A program made the position numbers and the translations under genes. Source: PALSA-894 sp963734185 (lineage in GTDB: Bacteria > Pseudomonadota > Alphaproteobacteria > Rhizobiales > Xanthobacteraceae). From it: a stretch of DNA of 64,000 nt. Position 1 is the first letter of the stretch, and every line of letters starts with the position of its first letter. A model generated the notes under the pieces. The model saw only the letters and a list, made by a program, of their open reading frames with translations. It was not told where the DNA came from and did not search any database. Positions 54,809 to 64,000 of the stretch are shown one piece after another. Location: NCBI GenBank assembly GCA_963734185.1, contig CAVTGA010000002.1:1240001-1304000 (forward strand), given 5' to 3'.

Positions 54809-56316
54809 TGGACCTGCTGCAGAATATGAGCGTCGGCTTCGGGGTCGCGCTGCAGCCCGTCAATCTCCTCTACTGTTTCGTCGGCGTGTTCATCGGCACG
54901 CTGGTCGGCGTGCTGCCGGGCGTCGGTCCGGTGGCGGCGATGTCGCTGCTGCTGCCGGTGACGTTCAACATCACGCCCGAAGCCGGAATCATCATGCTGG
55001 CCGGCATCTACTACGGCTCGATGTATGGCGGCTCCACCACGGCGATCCTGGTCAACATCCCGGGCGAGGCCGCCTCGGTGGTGACCTGCCTCGACGGTTA
55101 CCAGATGGCGCGCCAGGGCCGCGCCGGCCCGGCGCTCGGCATCTCGGCCATGGGCTCGTTCATCGCCGGCACGCTCGCGGTCGTCGGGCTGATGCTGGTC
55201 GCGCCGGTGCTGGCGCGCTTCGCGGTGAAGTTCGGGCCGGCCGAGTACTTCAGCCTGATGATCTTGGGGCTGAGCATCGTCACCTACCTGTCGCACGGGT
55301 CGCTGCTCAAGGCATTGATCATGGCGTGCATCGGGTTGGTGCTGGGATTGATCGGCCTCGATTCGATCACCGGTGCGCCACGGCTGACCTTCGACCGGTT
55401 GGAGCTGATCGACGGGGTCGGCCTGGTGCCGATCGTGATGGGCCTGTTCGGCGTCGCCGAAATCCTCGCCAATCTGGAACAGAAGCTTTCGCGCGACATT
55501 TTTGAAGCGCGCATCAAGGGGCTACTGCCGTCGCGCCAGGACTGGGCGGAAAGCGCCGGCCCGATCGCGCGCGGCTCCGGGCTCGGCTTCCTGCTCGGCA
55601 TCCTGCCGGGCGGCGGCGCGGTGATCTCCGCGTTCATCGCCTATGCGGTCGAGAAGCGGCTGTCGGCGACGCCGGAGCGCTTCGGCAAGGGCGCGATCGC
55701 CGGCGTCGCGGGCCCCGAGGCCGCCAACAACGCGGCCGCCACCGGCGGCTTCATCCCGCTGATGACGCTCGGCATCCCGCCCAACGTCGTGATGGCGCTG
55801 CTGCTCGGCGCGTTCATCGTGCACGGGCTGCAGCCGGGGCCTCTGATGGTGACGCAGAACCCCGGCTTGTTCTGGGGCATCGTCGCCAGCATGTATATCG
55901 GCAATGTGATGCTGTTGATCCTGAACCTGCCGCTGATCGGGCTGTGGGTGCAGGTGCTGAAGATTCCCTACAACATCCTGTTCCCGCTGATCCTGCTGTT
56001 CTGCCTGATCGGGGTGTACAGCCTGTCGAACTCGATCTTCGACCTCTACGTGATGATCGGCTTCGGCGTGCTCGGCTACCTGATGCGCAAGCTCGGCTAC
56101 GAGCCGGCGCCGCTGGTGCTCGCCTTCGTGCTCGGGCCGATCATGGAGAACAACCTGCGCAAGGCGCTGATCCTGTCCGACGGAACTTTCGGCATCTTCC
56201 TCGAGCGGCCGATTTCCCTCGTCTGCCTGCTGCTCGCGGTGTTACTGCTGCTCTCGCCGCTGCTGCCGAGACTGCGCGCCCGGCGCAAGGATCTGGCCGT
56301 GGAAGAAGCAAAGTGA
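54808..56316 (+). CDS. Tripartite tricarboxylate transporter large permease (TctA)
   Basis: A 502-residue membrane protein with about eleven helices. The TctA signatures GTLVGVLPGVGPVAAMSLLLP near 31 and YYGSMYGGSTTAILVNIPGEAASV near 67 are present, and GFLLGILPGGGAVISAFIAY repeats the first in the C-half. Forms the membrane part of the importer with TctB. Confidence 0.92.
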   Translation: MDLLQNMSVGFGVALQPVNLLYCFVGVFIGTLVGVLPGVGPVAAMSLLLPVTFNITPEAGIIMLAGIYYGSMYGGSTTAILVNIPGEAASVVTCLDGYQMARQGRAGPALGISAMGSFIAGTLAVVGLMLVAPVLARFAVKFGPAEYFSLMILGLSIVTYLSHGSLLKALIMACIGLVLGLIGLDSITGAPRLTFDRLELIDGVGLVPIVMGLFGVAEILANLEQKLSRDIFEARIKGLLPSRQDWAESAGPIARGSGLGFLLGILPGGGAVISAFIAYAVEKRLSATPERFGKGAIAGVAGPEAANNAAATGGFIPLMTLGIPPNVVMALLLGAFIVHGLQPGPLMVTQNPGLFWGIVASMYIGNVMLLILNLPLIGLWVQVLKIPYNILFPLILLFCLIGVYSLSNSIFDLYVMIGFGVLGYLMRKLGYEPAPLVLAFVLGPIMENNLRKALILSDGTFGIFLERPISLVCLLLAVLLLLSPLLPRLRARRKDLAVEEAK

Positions 56317-56320
56317 GCCG

Positions 56321-57373
56321 ATGAGCCGCTACGCCAAATACGCCACGACCGTCATCGGCGCCCACAGCGTCCCGGACTGGTACGAAGCGCTCGACCGATT
56401 GGTGTCGATCGGCCAAGTGGGCATGTCCTCCATGGTCGACGCCCAGTTCCGCGCCACGCAGGCCGCCATCCTCGACCAGGAACTCGCCGGCATCGATGTC
56501 GTCACCGGCGGCGAGATGCACCGGCGCACGCACAATCGCCACGCGCCGCCCAACGCCATGCTGAACCACTTCTGGCAGCGCATTCCGGCATTCCAGGGCC
56601 CGACCCGGCCGAAGCCGATCACCTCGCATGATCCGAACGTGTTCCACCCGGCGGCGACCTGCAGGGCGCAAATTCAGTCCAACATCGATCTCGGCCTGGT
56701 GGAGGAATTCCGCACGGTGTCGGCGCTGACGCGCAGGCCGGTCAAGATCACCATGACCGGGCCGCACATGCTGGCCAAGGTCGCGTACGACGAGCATTAC
56801 AACGACATCGCCCGGATGATGGGCGACCTGTCCAAGCTGCTGCGCCACAATTTCCTGCTGCTCGTCGAGGCCGGCTGCAAGCACATCCAGGTCGACGAGC
56901 CGCTGTTCACCATGTCGGACGAGGCCGAGGTGCAGGCGGCGGTCGGGGCCATCAACCTCGCGATCGCGGACATTCCCGACGACGTGCATGTGTCGACGCA
57001 TATCTGCCAGGGCAACTACGCGGTCGGCAAGGAGTACGACGCGCAGATCGGACACCGCTATTTCGACACCGGGCGGTACAAGGCCGACCTCGTGTGCAAG
57101 ATCGAGTGCTCGTCCTATCTGATCGAGCATGACATGGCGCATCATTACGAAGGGCTGCTCGGCGACCGCCAGCTCGGCGTCGGAGCGGTCGACGTCCAGG
57201 ACCCGAAAGTGGAGAGCGGCGAGACCGTCGCGGAGCGCATCCGCAAGTGCGGCTGGCTCGCGCCGGAACAGACGATCGTGACCAGCTCGTGCGGCTTCAA
57301 CCACCTACCGCGACAAGTGGCGGCCGGAAAGCTGCGCGCGATGGCTCAAGCCAAGCGCATCCTCGGCGGCTAG
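56321..57373 (+). CDS. MetE C-terminal domain-like methyltransferase
   Basis: A 350-residue protein resembling only the C-terminal barrel of cobalamin-independent methionine synthase. The zinc ligands can be read as His and Cys in VHVSTHICQGNY, a Glu nearby (KIECSSYL), and Cys in IVTSSCGFNHLPR. VDEPLFTMSD resembles the DEPA region of MetE. Such short proteins often carry other methyl-transfer or C-S substrates; the true reaction is unknown. It starts 4 bases after TctA, so it may act on the imported compound. Confidence 0.78.
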   Translation: MSRYAKYATTVIGAHSVPDWYEALDRLVSIGQVGMSSMVDAQFRATQAAILDQELAGIDVVTGGEMHRRTHNRHAPPNAMLNHFWQRIPAFQGPTRPKPITSHDPNVFHPAATCRAQIQSNIDLGLVEEFRTVSALTRRPVKITMTGPHMLAKVAYDEHYNDIARMMGDLSKLLRHNFLLLVEAGCKHIQVDEPLFTMSDEAEVQAAVGAINLAIADIPDDVHVSTHICQGNYAVGKEYDAQIGHRYFDTGRYKADLVCKIECSSYLIEHDMAHHYEGLLGDRQLGVGAVDVQDPKVESGETVAERIRKCGWLAPEQTIVTSSCGFNHLPRQVAAGKLRAMAQAKRILGG

Positions 57374-57374
57374 C

Positions 57375-59039
57375 GTGGACGGGCCGTCAACCCGGTTCGG
57401 GCAAGGAGAGAGCGAGGAGCTGCTGGCTCTCGCACAGGAAGCCGGAAGGGTCGGCATCTTCGAATGGCATGTCCCGACCGGCGTATTTCGCGCCTCGTCG
57501 CGCTTTCTCGCGCTCCATGGGCTGGCGGCATTCGACGGCCGTCATGACAGCTGGGTGAAGTCCATCCACCGCGAGGATCAGGTTCGCGTCGCCGACCAGA
57601 TGGAGACTGCGTTCGCGTCCCAGGCGCGCGAGCTGCAGACCGAGTTCCGCGTCGGCGTTGCGCCTGCGGCGTTGCGCTGGATCGAGCTGCGCGCCGTCGT
57701 GTTCTATGGCGAGGACGCAAAGGCGGTGCGCGCCGTCGGCGTGAGCGTCGACGTATCGGAACGCAAGCGCGCGATCGCCGAGCTGCGCGCCTTCACCGAC
57801 ACCTTGGAGGAAGCCGTCAAGGCGCGCACGCGCGAGCTGGAAGCCGAGAACGAGGCGCGGCGCAGGGCGGAAGAATCGCTGCGCCAGGCGCAGAAGATGG
57901 AAGCCATCGGCCAGCTCACCGGCGGCGTGGCGCACGACTTCAACAATCTCCTGACCATCGTGATCGGCGGACTCGACATGGTCAAACGCCGCATCCCGGA
58001 ACTGCCTCCGGCGCCCGCCGTCGCGCGCATCACGCGCGGCGTCGACGTGGCGATCGAGGGCGCCCGGCGCGCCGCGACCCTGACCAGCCGCTTGCTCGCG
58101 TTCTCGCGGCAGCAGACCTTGGCGCCGCAGGTGGTCGACGCCAACAAGCTGATCAGCACGACCTGCGACTTTCTCCGCCGCACGCTCGGCGAGACCGCGG
58201 AGCTGGAGACGGTGCTGGCGGGCGGGCTATGGCGCACCTTCGCCGATCCCAACCAGCTCGAGAACGCGCTTCTCAACCTCGCTCTCAATGCGCGCGACGC
58301 CATGCCGAAAGGCGGCAAGCTCACCATCGAGACCGCCAACTGCTATCTCGACCAAGCCTATGTGAGTGGGCTCGCCGAGCCGGTCGAGCCCGGCCAGTAT
58401 GTCATGATCGCGGTGGCGGATACCGGAGCCGGAATGGACCGGGAAACCCGTGAGCGCGCCTTCGATCCGTTCTTCACCACCAAGGAAATCGGCAAGGGAA
58501 CGGGGCTTGGATTGAGTCAGGTCTACGGGTTCGTCAGGCAAACCGGCGGTCACGTCAAGATCTGCAGCGAGCCCGGCGAAGGCACGACGGTGAAGATCTA
58601 TCTTCGCCGCCACGCCGGAGCGGACGACGCGACGGCCGACCAGCCCCAAGTCTCCGACGTGTCGCGTGCCGCCGGCACCGAGACGATCCTGATCGTCGAG
58701 GATGACGCGTCGCTGCGCGGCTACACCACCGAGATCCTCACCGAACTCGGCTATGACGTGATCGAGGCGTCGGATGGTCACGGCGCGCTCCGGGTCCTGG
58801 ACCGGCGCCATGTCGACCTGCTGTTCACCGACGTGGTCATGCCGGGCGGGATGAACGGGCGCGAGCTTGCCGACGAGGCGGCACGCCGCAAGCCCGGGCT
58901 AAAAGTACTGTTCACCACCGGCTATACGCGCAACGCGATCGTGCACCACGGCCGGCTCGATCCCGGTGTGGAGATGGTCGCCAAGCCGTTCACCTTTGCC
59001 GAGCTCAGCGCCAAGGTTCGCGCGCTGCTGGATGAGTAG
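57375..59039 (+). CDS. PAS-containing hybrid sensor histidine kinase with receiver domain
   Basis: A 554-residue soluble kinase with no membrane segment. A PAS domain covers about 15-130, a coiled coil 135-175, HisKA with phospho-acceptor His187 (GGVAHDFNNLL), and HATPase about 290-410 with the N-box NLALNARDAM and G-boxes DTGAGMD and GKGTGLGL. The receiver domain covers about 436-552 with phospho-acceptor Asp486 (FTDVVMPGG) and the Lys in VAKPFTF. It starts with GTG one base after the MetE-like stop, so it is co-transcribed with the transporter. No separate response regulator is near. Signal unknown. Confidence 0.9.
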   Translation: MDGPSTRFGQGESEELLALAQEAGRVGIFEWHVPTGVFRASSRFLALHGLAAFDGRHDSWVKSIHREDQVRVADQMETAFASQARELQTEFRVGVAPAALRWIELRAVVFYGEDAKAVRAVGVSVDVSERKRAIAELRAFTDTLEEAVKARTRELEAENEARRRAEESLRQAQKMEAIGQLTGGVAHDFNNLLTIVIGGLDMVKRRIPELPPAPAVARITRGVDVAIEGARRAATLTSRLLAFSRQQTLAPQVVDANKLISTTCDFLRRTLGETAELETVLAGGLWRTFADPNQLENALLNLALNARDAMPKGGKLTIETANCYLDQAYVSGLAEPVEPGQYVMIAVADTGAGMDRETRERAFDPFFTTKEIGKGTGLGLSQVYGFVRQTGGHVKICSEPGEGTTVKIYLRRHAGADDATADQPQVSDVSRAAGTETILIVEDDASLRGYTTEILTELGYDVIEASDGHGALRVLDRRHVDLLFTDVVMPGGMNGRELADEAARRKPGLKVLFTTGYTRNAIVHHGRLDPGVEMVAKPFTFAELSAKVRALLDE

Positions 59040-59059
59040 CGCGCGTCGCTTCGCCCGCC

Positions 59060-62000
59060 CTACTCCGCAGGTGCGAGCTGCTGCTCGGCCGATGGCTTGG
59101 CGGCGCCGCCCCACAGCCGGCGGTGCAGCTTGTCGAGCAGCAGGTAGATCACCGGCGTCGTGTAGAGCGTGAGGATCTGCGACACCAGGAGGCCGCCGAT
59201 GATGGTGATGCCGAGCGGGCGGCGCAGCTCCGAGCCCGGGCCGCTGGCGACGACCAGCGGCACCGCGCCGAGCAGCGCGGCAAGCGTGGTCATCAGGATC
59301 GGCCGGAAGCGCTCCATGCAGGCTTCGTAGATGGCGCGCTCGGGCGCAAGTCCGCGCCGGCGTTCGGCGTCGAGCGCGAAGTCGACCAGCATGATGCCGT
59401 TCTTCTTGACGATGCCGATCAGCAGGATGATCCCAATGAAGGCGATGATCGAGAGCTCGGTGTTGAACAGCTGCAGCGCCAGGAGCGCGCCGAGGCCGGC
59501 CGAGGGCAGGGTGGAGATGATGGTAAGCGGGTGGGCAAGGCTCTCGTACAGCACGCCGAGCACGATGTAGACCGCGACCAGGGCGGCGAGAATCAGTAGC
59601 GGCTGCGCGCCGGCGGACTGCGCGGCGGCGCGCGCATCGCCGGCGAATTCGGCATTGATGATGTCGGGCATGCGCATCTCGGCGACCGCTTGGCGGATCG
59701 CGGCGGCGCCATCCTCCAGCAGCACGTCCGGGCGCAGGCCGAACGAGATGGTGACGGCGGGGAACTGGCCCTGGTGGTTGATCACCAGCGGCGCGATCGA
59801 GCGCTCGAATTTGGCGACGCTCGACAGCGGCACCTGCGCGCCGCCGGCGCCGCTCACATAGATGCGCTGCAGGTCGCCGGGATCGCGCTGGTACTGCGCG
59901 TCGATCTCGAGGATCACCTTGTACTGGTTGCGCTGGGTATAGATGGTCGAGATCTGCCGCTGCGCGAAGGCGTTGTTGAGCGCGGCGTCGATGTCCTGCA
60001 TGCGCACGCCGAGGCGCGAGGCGGCCTGGCGGTCGATCGAGATGTTGAGCTGGAAGCCGCCCTGCTCGCGGTCGGTCGACACGTCGACGATGCCGGGCAC
60101 GGCCTTGATGCGCTCGACCACGCGCGGCACCCACGCGAACAGCTCCTCGATATCCGAGCTCCACAGCGTGAACTGGTATTGCGAGCGCGCCCCGCGGCCG
60201 CCGATGCGCACGTCCTGCGCCGGCACCATGAACAGATCGATGCCGGGAATGCGGGTGAGCTGGCTGCGCAGGCGCTCGACCACGCGCTGGGTCGGGATGC
60301 CATCGCGTTCGGCGAGGGGCTTGAGGCTGATGAACAGCCGGCCCTGGTTGACCGAGGCGCTGAACACCGAACCGCCGACGGAAGACCCCACGCCGGCGAC
60401 GGCCGGATCCGCGAGCACGATGTCGCGCACCCGCATCTGCAGTTCCACCATGGACTTGAACGAGATGTCGGGCGAGGCGCGGGTCGAGCCGAAGATCAGG
60501 CCGGTATCGTCCTGCGGGAAGAAGCCTTTCGGGGTCTTGATGTAGAGGTCGACGGTGAGCGCGACGGTCGCCGCCATGATCACCATCATCAACACCCGAT
60601 GGCGCAGCGCGACGGTCAGGGTCCAGGCATAGGCGCGGATCATGCGCGACAGCACGGCTTCGACCGCGCGGTCGAACCAGGTCGCGGTGCGGCTCGGAAC
60701 GCCACGCACATAGTGGGCGCAGATCATCGGCGTGACGGTGAGCGAGACCAGGGTCGAGACCAGGATCGCGAAGGCGAGCGTCACGGAGAATTCGCGGAAC
60801 ATGCGGCCGACGATTCCGCTCATGAACAAGAGCGGAATGAAGGCGGCAAACAGCGACAGCGAGATCGATATGACGGTGAACCCGATCTGCCGCGCGCCTT
60901 CGATCGTGGCGCGCAGCGGCGAGTGGCCCTTCTCCATGTTGCGGAACATGTTCTCGATCATCACGATCGCATCGTCGACCACGAAACCGACCGACACCGC
61001 GAGCGCCATGAGCGACAGGTTGTCGATCGAGAAGCCGGCCAGCCACATCAACGCGCAGGTGCCGGCGAGCGACAGCGGTACCGTGATGCCGGCCGCGATC
61101 GTCGGGGTCGCGCGGCGCAGGAACAGGAACACCACCAGCATCACCAGCGCGATCGTGCCGGCCAGGGTGAGCTGCATGTCAGCGACGCTGGCGCGGATGG
61201 TGCCGGTGCGGTCGGACAGCACCGAGATGTCGATGTCGGCGGGGATCCAGCGCTTGATCTCGGGGATCAGGGCGCGGATGCGGTCGGCGGTCTCGATCAC
61301 GTTGGCGTCGGCCTGCTTGGTGATGATCAGCAGCACGGCCGGCTGCCGGTTGAACCAGGCGGCGGAGCGGCTGTTGCGCGTGCTCTGGTCGACCGTGGCG
61401 ATGTTGGAGAGGCGGACGACGTTGCCGTTGGCGCTCTTGACCACGATGTTGCGGTAGTCGACGACCTGGCGCAGCTGGTCGTTGGTGCCGATCGTTTCGG
61501 CCACGCCGTCGCCTTCGAATACGCCGAGCGGGCTCTGCGCGTTGGTGGCGGCGATCGCGGCGCGCACCTGTTCGAGCGAGATGCCGGCCGCCGCGATCGC
61601 GCCGGGGTTGACGCGGACGCGGATCGCCGGCTGCTCGGCGCCGCTCACCGTCACGTCGGCGACGCCGAGCACTTGCGAGATGCGTTGCGCCACCACGCTG
61701 TCGGCGGCGTCGTAGATCGCGCCCGGCGGCACCGTCGGCGAGGTCAGGGCGAGGATCAGGATCGGCGAGGACGCCGGATTGAACTTGCGGAACGACGGCA
61801 GCGACGGCAGGTCGCCCGGCAGGTCGGCGGCCGCGGCATTGATCGCCGCCTGCACGTCGCGCGCCGCGCCCTCGATGTTGCGGCTGAGCTCGAACTGCAC
61901 GGTGATCGAGGTCGAGCCGAGCGAGGACACCGAGGTCATCTCGCTCACGCCCGCGATGATGCCGAGCTGGCGCTCGAGCGGGGCCGCGACGGTCGCCGCC

Positions 62001-62176
62001 ATGATGGCGGGATCGGCGCCGGGCCGGCTCGCCGACACGCGGATGGTCGGGATCTCGACGCTCGGCAGGTTGGCAACGGGCAGGAAGCGGTAGGCTACCA
62101 GGCCGACCAGGAACAGGCCGATCGCCAACAGCGTGGTGGCCACGGGCCGCATGATGAAGGGGTAGGAGAAGTTCAT
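59060..62176 (-). CDS. RND efflux pump inner-membrane subunit (AcrB/MdtC type)
   Basis: A 1038-residue HAE1-type RND transporter. It opens NFSYPFIMRPVATTLLAIGLFLVGLVAYRFL and has the proton-relay residues in VSVGFVVDDAIVMIENMFRN (helix 4), plus GIVKKNGIMLVDFALDAERRRG in the C-half. Twelve helices with two large periplasmic loops. Its length is complete. A second RND gene lies 3 bases upstream, so the pair resembles MdtB-MdtC heterotrimers. It is convergent with the kinase gene. Confidence 0.92.
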   Translation of the reverse strand: MNFSYPFIMRPVATTLLAIGLFLVGLVAYRFLPVANLPSVEIPTIRVSASRPGADPAIMAATVAAPLERQLGIIAGVSEMTSVSSLGSTSITVQFELSRNIEGAARDVQAAINAAAADLPGDLPSLPSFRKFNPASSPILILALTSPTVPPGAIYDAADSVVAQRISQVLGVADVTVSGAEQPAIRVRVNPGAIAAAGISLEQVRAAIAATNAQSPLGVFEGDGVAETIGTNDQLRQVVDYRNIVVKSANGNVVRLSNIATVDQSTRNSRSAAWFNRQPAVLLIITKQADANVIETADRIRALIPEIKRWIPADIDISVLSDRTGTIRASVADMQLTLAGTIALVMLVVFLFLRRATPTIAAGITVPLSLAGTCALMWLAGFSIDNLSLMALAVSVGFVVDDAIVMIENMFRNMEKGHSPLRATIEGARQIGFTVISISLSLFAAFIPLLFMSGIVGRMFREFSVTLAFAILVSTLVSLTVTPMICAHYVRGVPSRTATWFDRAVEAVLSRMIRAYAWTLTVALRHRVLMMVIMAATVALTVDLYIKTPKGFFPQDDTGLIFGSTRASPDISFKSMVELQMRVRDIVLADPAVAGVGSSVGGSVFSASVNQGRLFISLKPLAERDGIPTQRVVERLRSQLTRIPGIDLFMVPAQDVRIGGRGARSQYQFTLWSSDIEELFAWVPRVVERIKAVPGIVDVSTDREQGGFQLNISIDRQAASRLGVRMQDIDAALNNAFAQRQISTIYTQRNQYKVILEIDAQYQRDPGDLQRIYVSGAGGAQVPLSSVAKFERSIAPLVINHQGQFPAVTISFGLRPDVLLEDGAAAIRQAVAEMRMPDIINAEFAGDARAAAQSAGAQPLLILAALVAVYIVLGVLYESLAHPLTIISTLPSAGLGALLALQLFNTELSIIAFIGIILLIGIVKKNGIMLVDFALDAERRRGLAPERAIYEACMERFRPILMTTLAALLGAVPLVVASGPGSELRRPLGITIIGGLLVSQILTLYTTPVIYLLLDKLHRRLWGGAAKPSAEQQLAPAE

Positions 62177-62179
62177 CGC

Positions 62180-64000
62180 CTACTCCGCGGGCGCCGGCGC
62201 CGGCTGCGGCGGTTGCGGCGGAGCGGAACGCGGCCGCGTCAGCCTGAGCCGCAGCCGCTCCATGGCGAGATAGATCACCGGCGTGGTGTACAGGGTCAGC
62301 AGCTGGCTCAGGATCAGGCCGCCGATGATCGTCACGCCGAGCGGATTGCGCAGCTCCGAGCCGGTGCCTCCCTCGAGCGCGAGCGGCAACGCGCCGAACA
62401 GGGCGGCAAGCGTGGTCATCATGATCGGCCGGAAGCGCAACAGCGATGCCTGAACGATGGCCTCGCGCGGCGAAAGGCCGTGGCGGCGCTCGGCTTCGAG
62501 CGCGAAATCGATCATCATGATGGCGTTCTTCTTGACGATGCCCATCAGCAGGATGATGCCGATCAGCGCGATCACCGAGAGGTCGTAGCCGAACAGCATC
62601 AGTGCGAGCAGCGCGCCGACGCCGGCCGACGGCAAGGTCGACAGGATGGTGAGCGGGTGGATGAAGCTCTCGTACAGCACGCCGAGCACGATGTAGATGG
62701 TCACCGCGGCCGCGAGCAGCAGCCACGGCTCGCCGGCGAGCGACTTGGCGAACTCGGCGGCATCGCCCGAATAGCTGCCGATCACCGAGGTCGGCATCCC
62801 GATCGTCCGCTCGGCAGCGGTGATGATCGCGACCGCTTCGCCGAGCGAGGCGCCGTGCGCCAGGTTGAAGCTGAGCGTCACCGCGGGGAACTGCTCCTGG
62901 TGCGCGATCGCGAGCGGCGCGCTGGTGCGGATGAGCTCGGCGAAGGCGCTGAGCGGGATTTGCGCGCTGGCGCTTCCGGCGACCGCGTTGCTCGGCGTCG
63001 AGCTGGTCTGCGCGCTCGAGGTCGTGAGCGCTTGCGGCGGCGTGTTGGCCGGGACGTAGATGCGCGACAGCGTCGAGGGGTCGCGCTGGTACTGCGGCAT
63101 CGCCTCGAGGATCACGCGATACTGGTTGGCCTGGCCGTAGATGGTCGAGATCTGGCGCTGGCCGAAGGCGTCGAACAGCGTGTCGTTGATCACCTGCATC
63201 GAGACGCCGAGACGGCTCGCCTTCTCGCGGTCGACCTTGACCAGCGCGCGCAAGCCCCCTTCCTGCGCCTCCGACGACACGTCGCGCAGCAGCGGCTCGG
63301 TCCGCAGGCGCTCGACCAGTTTTTCCGCCCAGGCGTTCACCTCGGCCGCATCGGTGGCGGTGAGCGTGTACTGATACTGGGCGCGGCTCACGCGCGTGCC
63401 GATCTGGATGTCCTGCACCGGCTGGAAGTAGACCGTCATGCCGGGAATGGCGGCGACGCGCTCCTGGATGCGGGCGATGACCTCGGAAACGGTCGCGCGG
63501 CGCTGGTTGCGAGGTTTGAGCGTGATGGCGAGGCGCCCGGCGTTCGGCGTCGCGTTCAGCGGGCTCACGCCGACCACCGAGACGACGCCGCCCACGTCCG
63601 GGTCGGCGCGGATCGTGTCGGACACCAGCGCCTGAAGGCGCTGCATCTCGGCGAACGACACCTCGGTGCCGGCTTCGGTCACCGCGGTGACGAGGCCGGT
63701 GTCCTGCAGCGGCAGGAAGCCCTTGGGCACGATGACGTAGAGCCAGATCGTGGCGACGAGCGTCAGCACCGTGACGATCAGCGTCAGCGTCTGACGGGCG
63801 AGCACCCATTCGAGGCTCGAGCGATAGAACGCGAGGGTGCCGTCGAGCAGTCGGTTGAAGGCGCGCGTGACCGCGTTGCCGCGACCGGGCGCCTCGTGCC
63901 GCAGCAGCCGCGCGCACATCATCGGGGTGAGCGTCAGCGAGACGATCGCCGACACCACGACCGCGATGGTGAGGGTGAGCGCGAACTCGCGGAACATGCG
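62180..64000 (-). CDS. RND efflux pump inner-membrane subunit (MdtB type), C-terminal part
   Basis: The C-terminal 606 residues of an RND transporter, running off the right edge of the window. Visible are the TLTPMMCARLL end of a helix, the second periplasmic loop and GIVKKNAIMMIDFALEAERRHG. The Met at 63997 is internal (GRMFREF in relatives), not the start. The membrane fusion protein would be expected further upstream, outside the window. Confidence 0.9.
   Translation of the reverse strand, partial: RMFREFALTLTIAVVVSAIVSLTLTPMMCARLLRHEAPGRGNAVTRAFNRLLDGTLAFYRSSLEWVLARQTLTLIVTVLTLVATIWLYVIVPKGFLPLQDTGLVTAVTEAGTEVSFAEMQRLQALVSDTIRADPDVGGVVSVVGVSPLNATPNAGRLAITLKPRNQRRATVSEVIARIQERVAAIPGMTVYFQPVQDIQIGTRVSRAQYQYTLTATDAAEVNAWAEKLVERLRTEPLLRDVSSEAQEGGLRALVKVDREKASRLGVSMQVINDTLFDAFGQRQISTIYGQANQYRVILEAMPQYQRDPSTLSRIYVPANTPPQALTTSSAQTSSTPSNAVAGSASAQIPLSAFAELIRTSAPLAIAHQEQFPAVTLSFNLAHGASLGEAVAIITAAERTIGMPTSVIGSYSGDAAEFAKSLAGEPWLLLAAAVTIYIVLGVLYESFIHPLTILSTLPSAGVGALLALMLFGYDLSVIALIGIILLMGIVKKNAIMMIDFALEAERRHGLSPREAIVQASLLRFRPIMMTTLAALFGALPLALEGGTGSELRNPLGVTIIGGLILSQLLTLYTTPVIYLAMERLRLRLTRPRSAPPQPPQPAPAPAE

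Noticed and set aside
62180..63997. A short, complete RND protein starting at 63997
   Set aside because: That Met falls in the middle of the conserved RND sequence (GRMFREF), and the frame continues to the window edge. It is a truncated view of a full-length gene.

Overview
The window is GC-rich DNA with long codon-biased genes. It looks like a chromosome of an alphaproteobacterium of the Hyphomicrobiales (Rhizobiales), probably in the Bradyrhizobium/Rhodopseudomonas/Xanthobacteraceae area. The pointers are a hemD-Mic60-hemY block, a full hopanoid gene cluster with the rhizobial hpnO and hpnN genes, several solute-binding-protein transporters of the ABC, TRAP and TTT types, and many short palindromic repeats of the kind found between genes in that group. 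This placement is inference; no 16S or similar marker lies in the window.

Layout. 0-3.4 kb: end of hemD, a Mic60/mitofilin-like protein and a HemY-like protein. 3.6-6.5 kb: tRNA-Thr(CGU) followed by an accessory stretch with an AT-richer TIR-domain gene, a 52-residue orphan protein and a hicBA toxin-antitoxin pair. 6.5-28.9 kb: a large catabolic and uptake region for cyclic amides and N-substituted amino acids. It holds a sarcosine-oxidase-like flavoenzyme, an M20 amidohydrolase, an Ugp-type ABC importer, an isochorismatase-fold amidase, a hydantoinase, a racemase, a flavin reductase-like protein, an N-carbamoyl amino acid hydrolase, a polar amino acid ABC importer, a DapA-like aldolase, HyuA/HyuB and a TRAP transporter. 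29-33.7 kb: an AT-richer DUF3800 gene, an orphan molybdenum hydroxylase large subunit, a cupin protein and a small secreted protein. 33.7-49.2 kb: the hopanoid cluster (hpnO, hpnN, dxs, ispH, hpnH, hpnG, shc/hpnF, hpnE, hpnD, hpnC). 49.2-51.5 kb: a REP-associated tyrosine transposase inside its REP sequences, a DUF1232 gene and a gene-free stretch with strong secondary structure. 51.5-59 kb: two crotonase-family proteins, a TctCBA transporter, a MetE C-domain protein and a hybrid histidine kinase. 59-64 kb: two RND efflux pump subunits, the second cut by the window edge.

How the genes work together. Dxs and IspH supply isoprenoid precursors. HpnC, HpnD and HpnE make squalene, Shc cyclises it to hopene, HpnH and HpnG extend the side chain, HpnO aminates it, and HpnN moves hopanoids toward the outer membrane. 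In the catabolic region, HyuA/HyuB, the isochorismatase-fold amidase and the sarcosine oxidase-like enzyme could together turn N-methylhydantoin into glycine. The hydantoinase, racemase and N-carbamoylase form a second, classical hydantoin route.

The most notable items are: the TIR-DUF3298 fusion in a small segment bracketed by an 18-bp piece of the tRNA-Thr gene; the REP-RAYT-REP unit, whose short relatives are scattered through the window; a palindromic repeat that encodes the last 25 residues of HpnE; and a gene-free structured region next to an FNR/FixK-like site.
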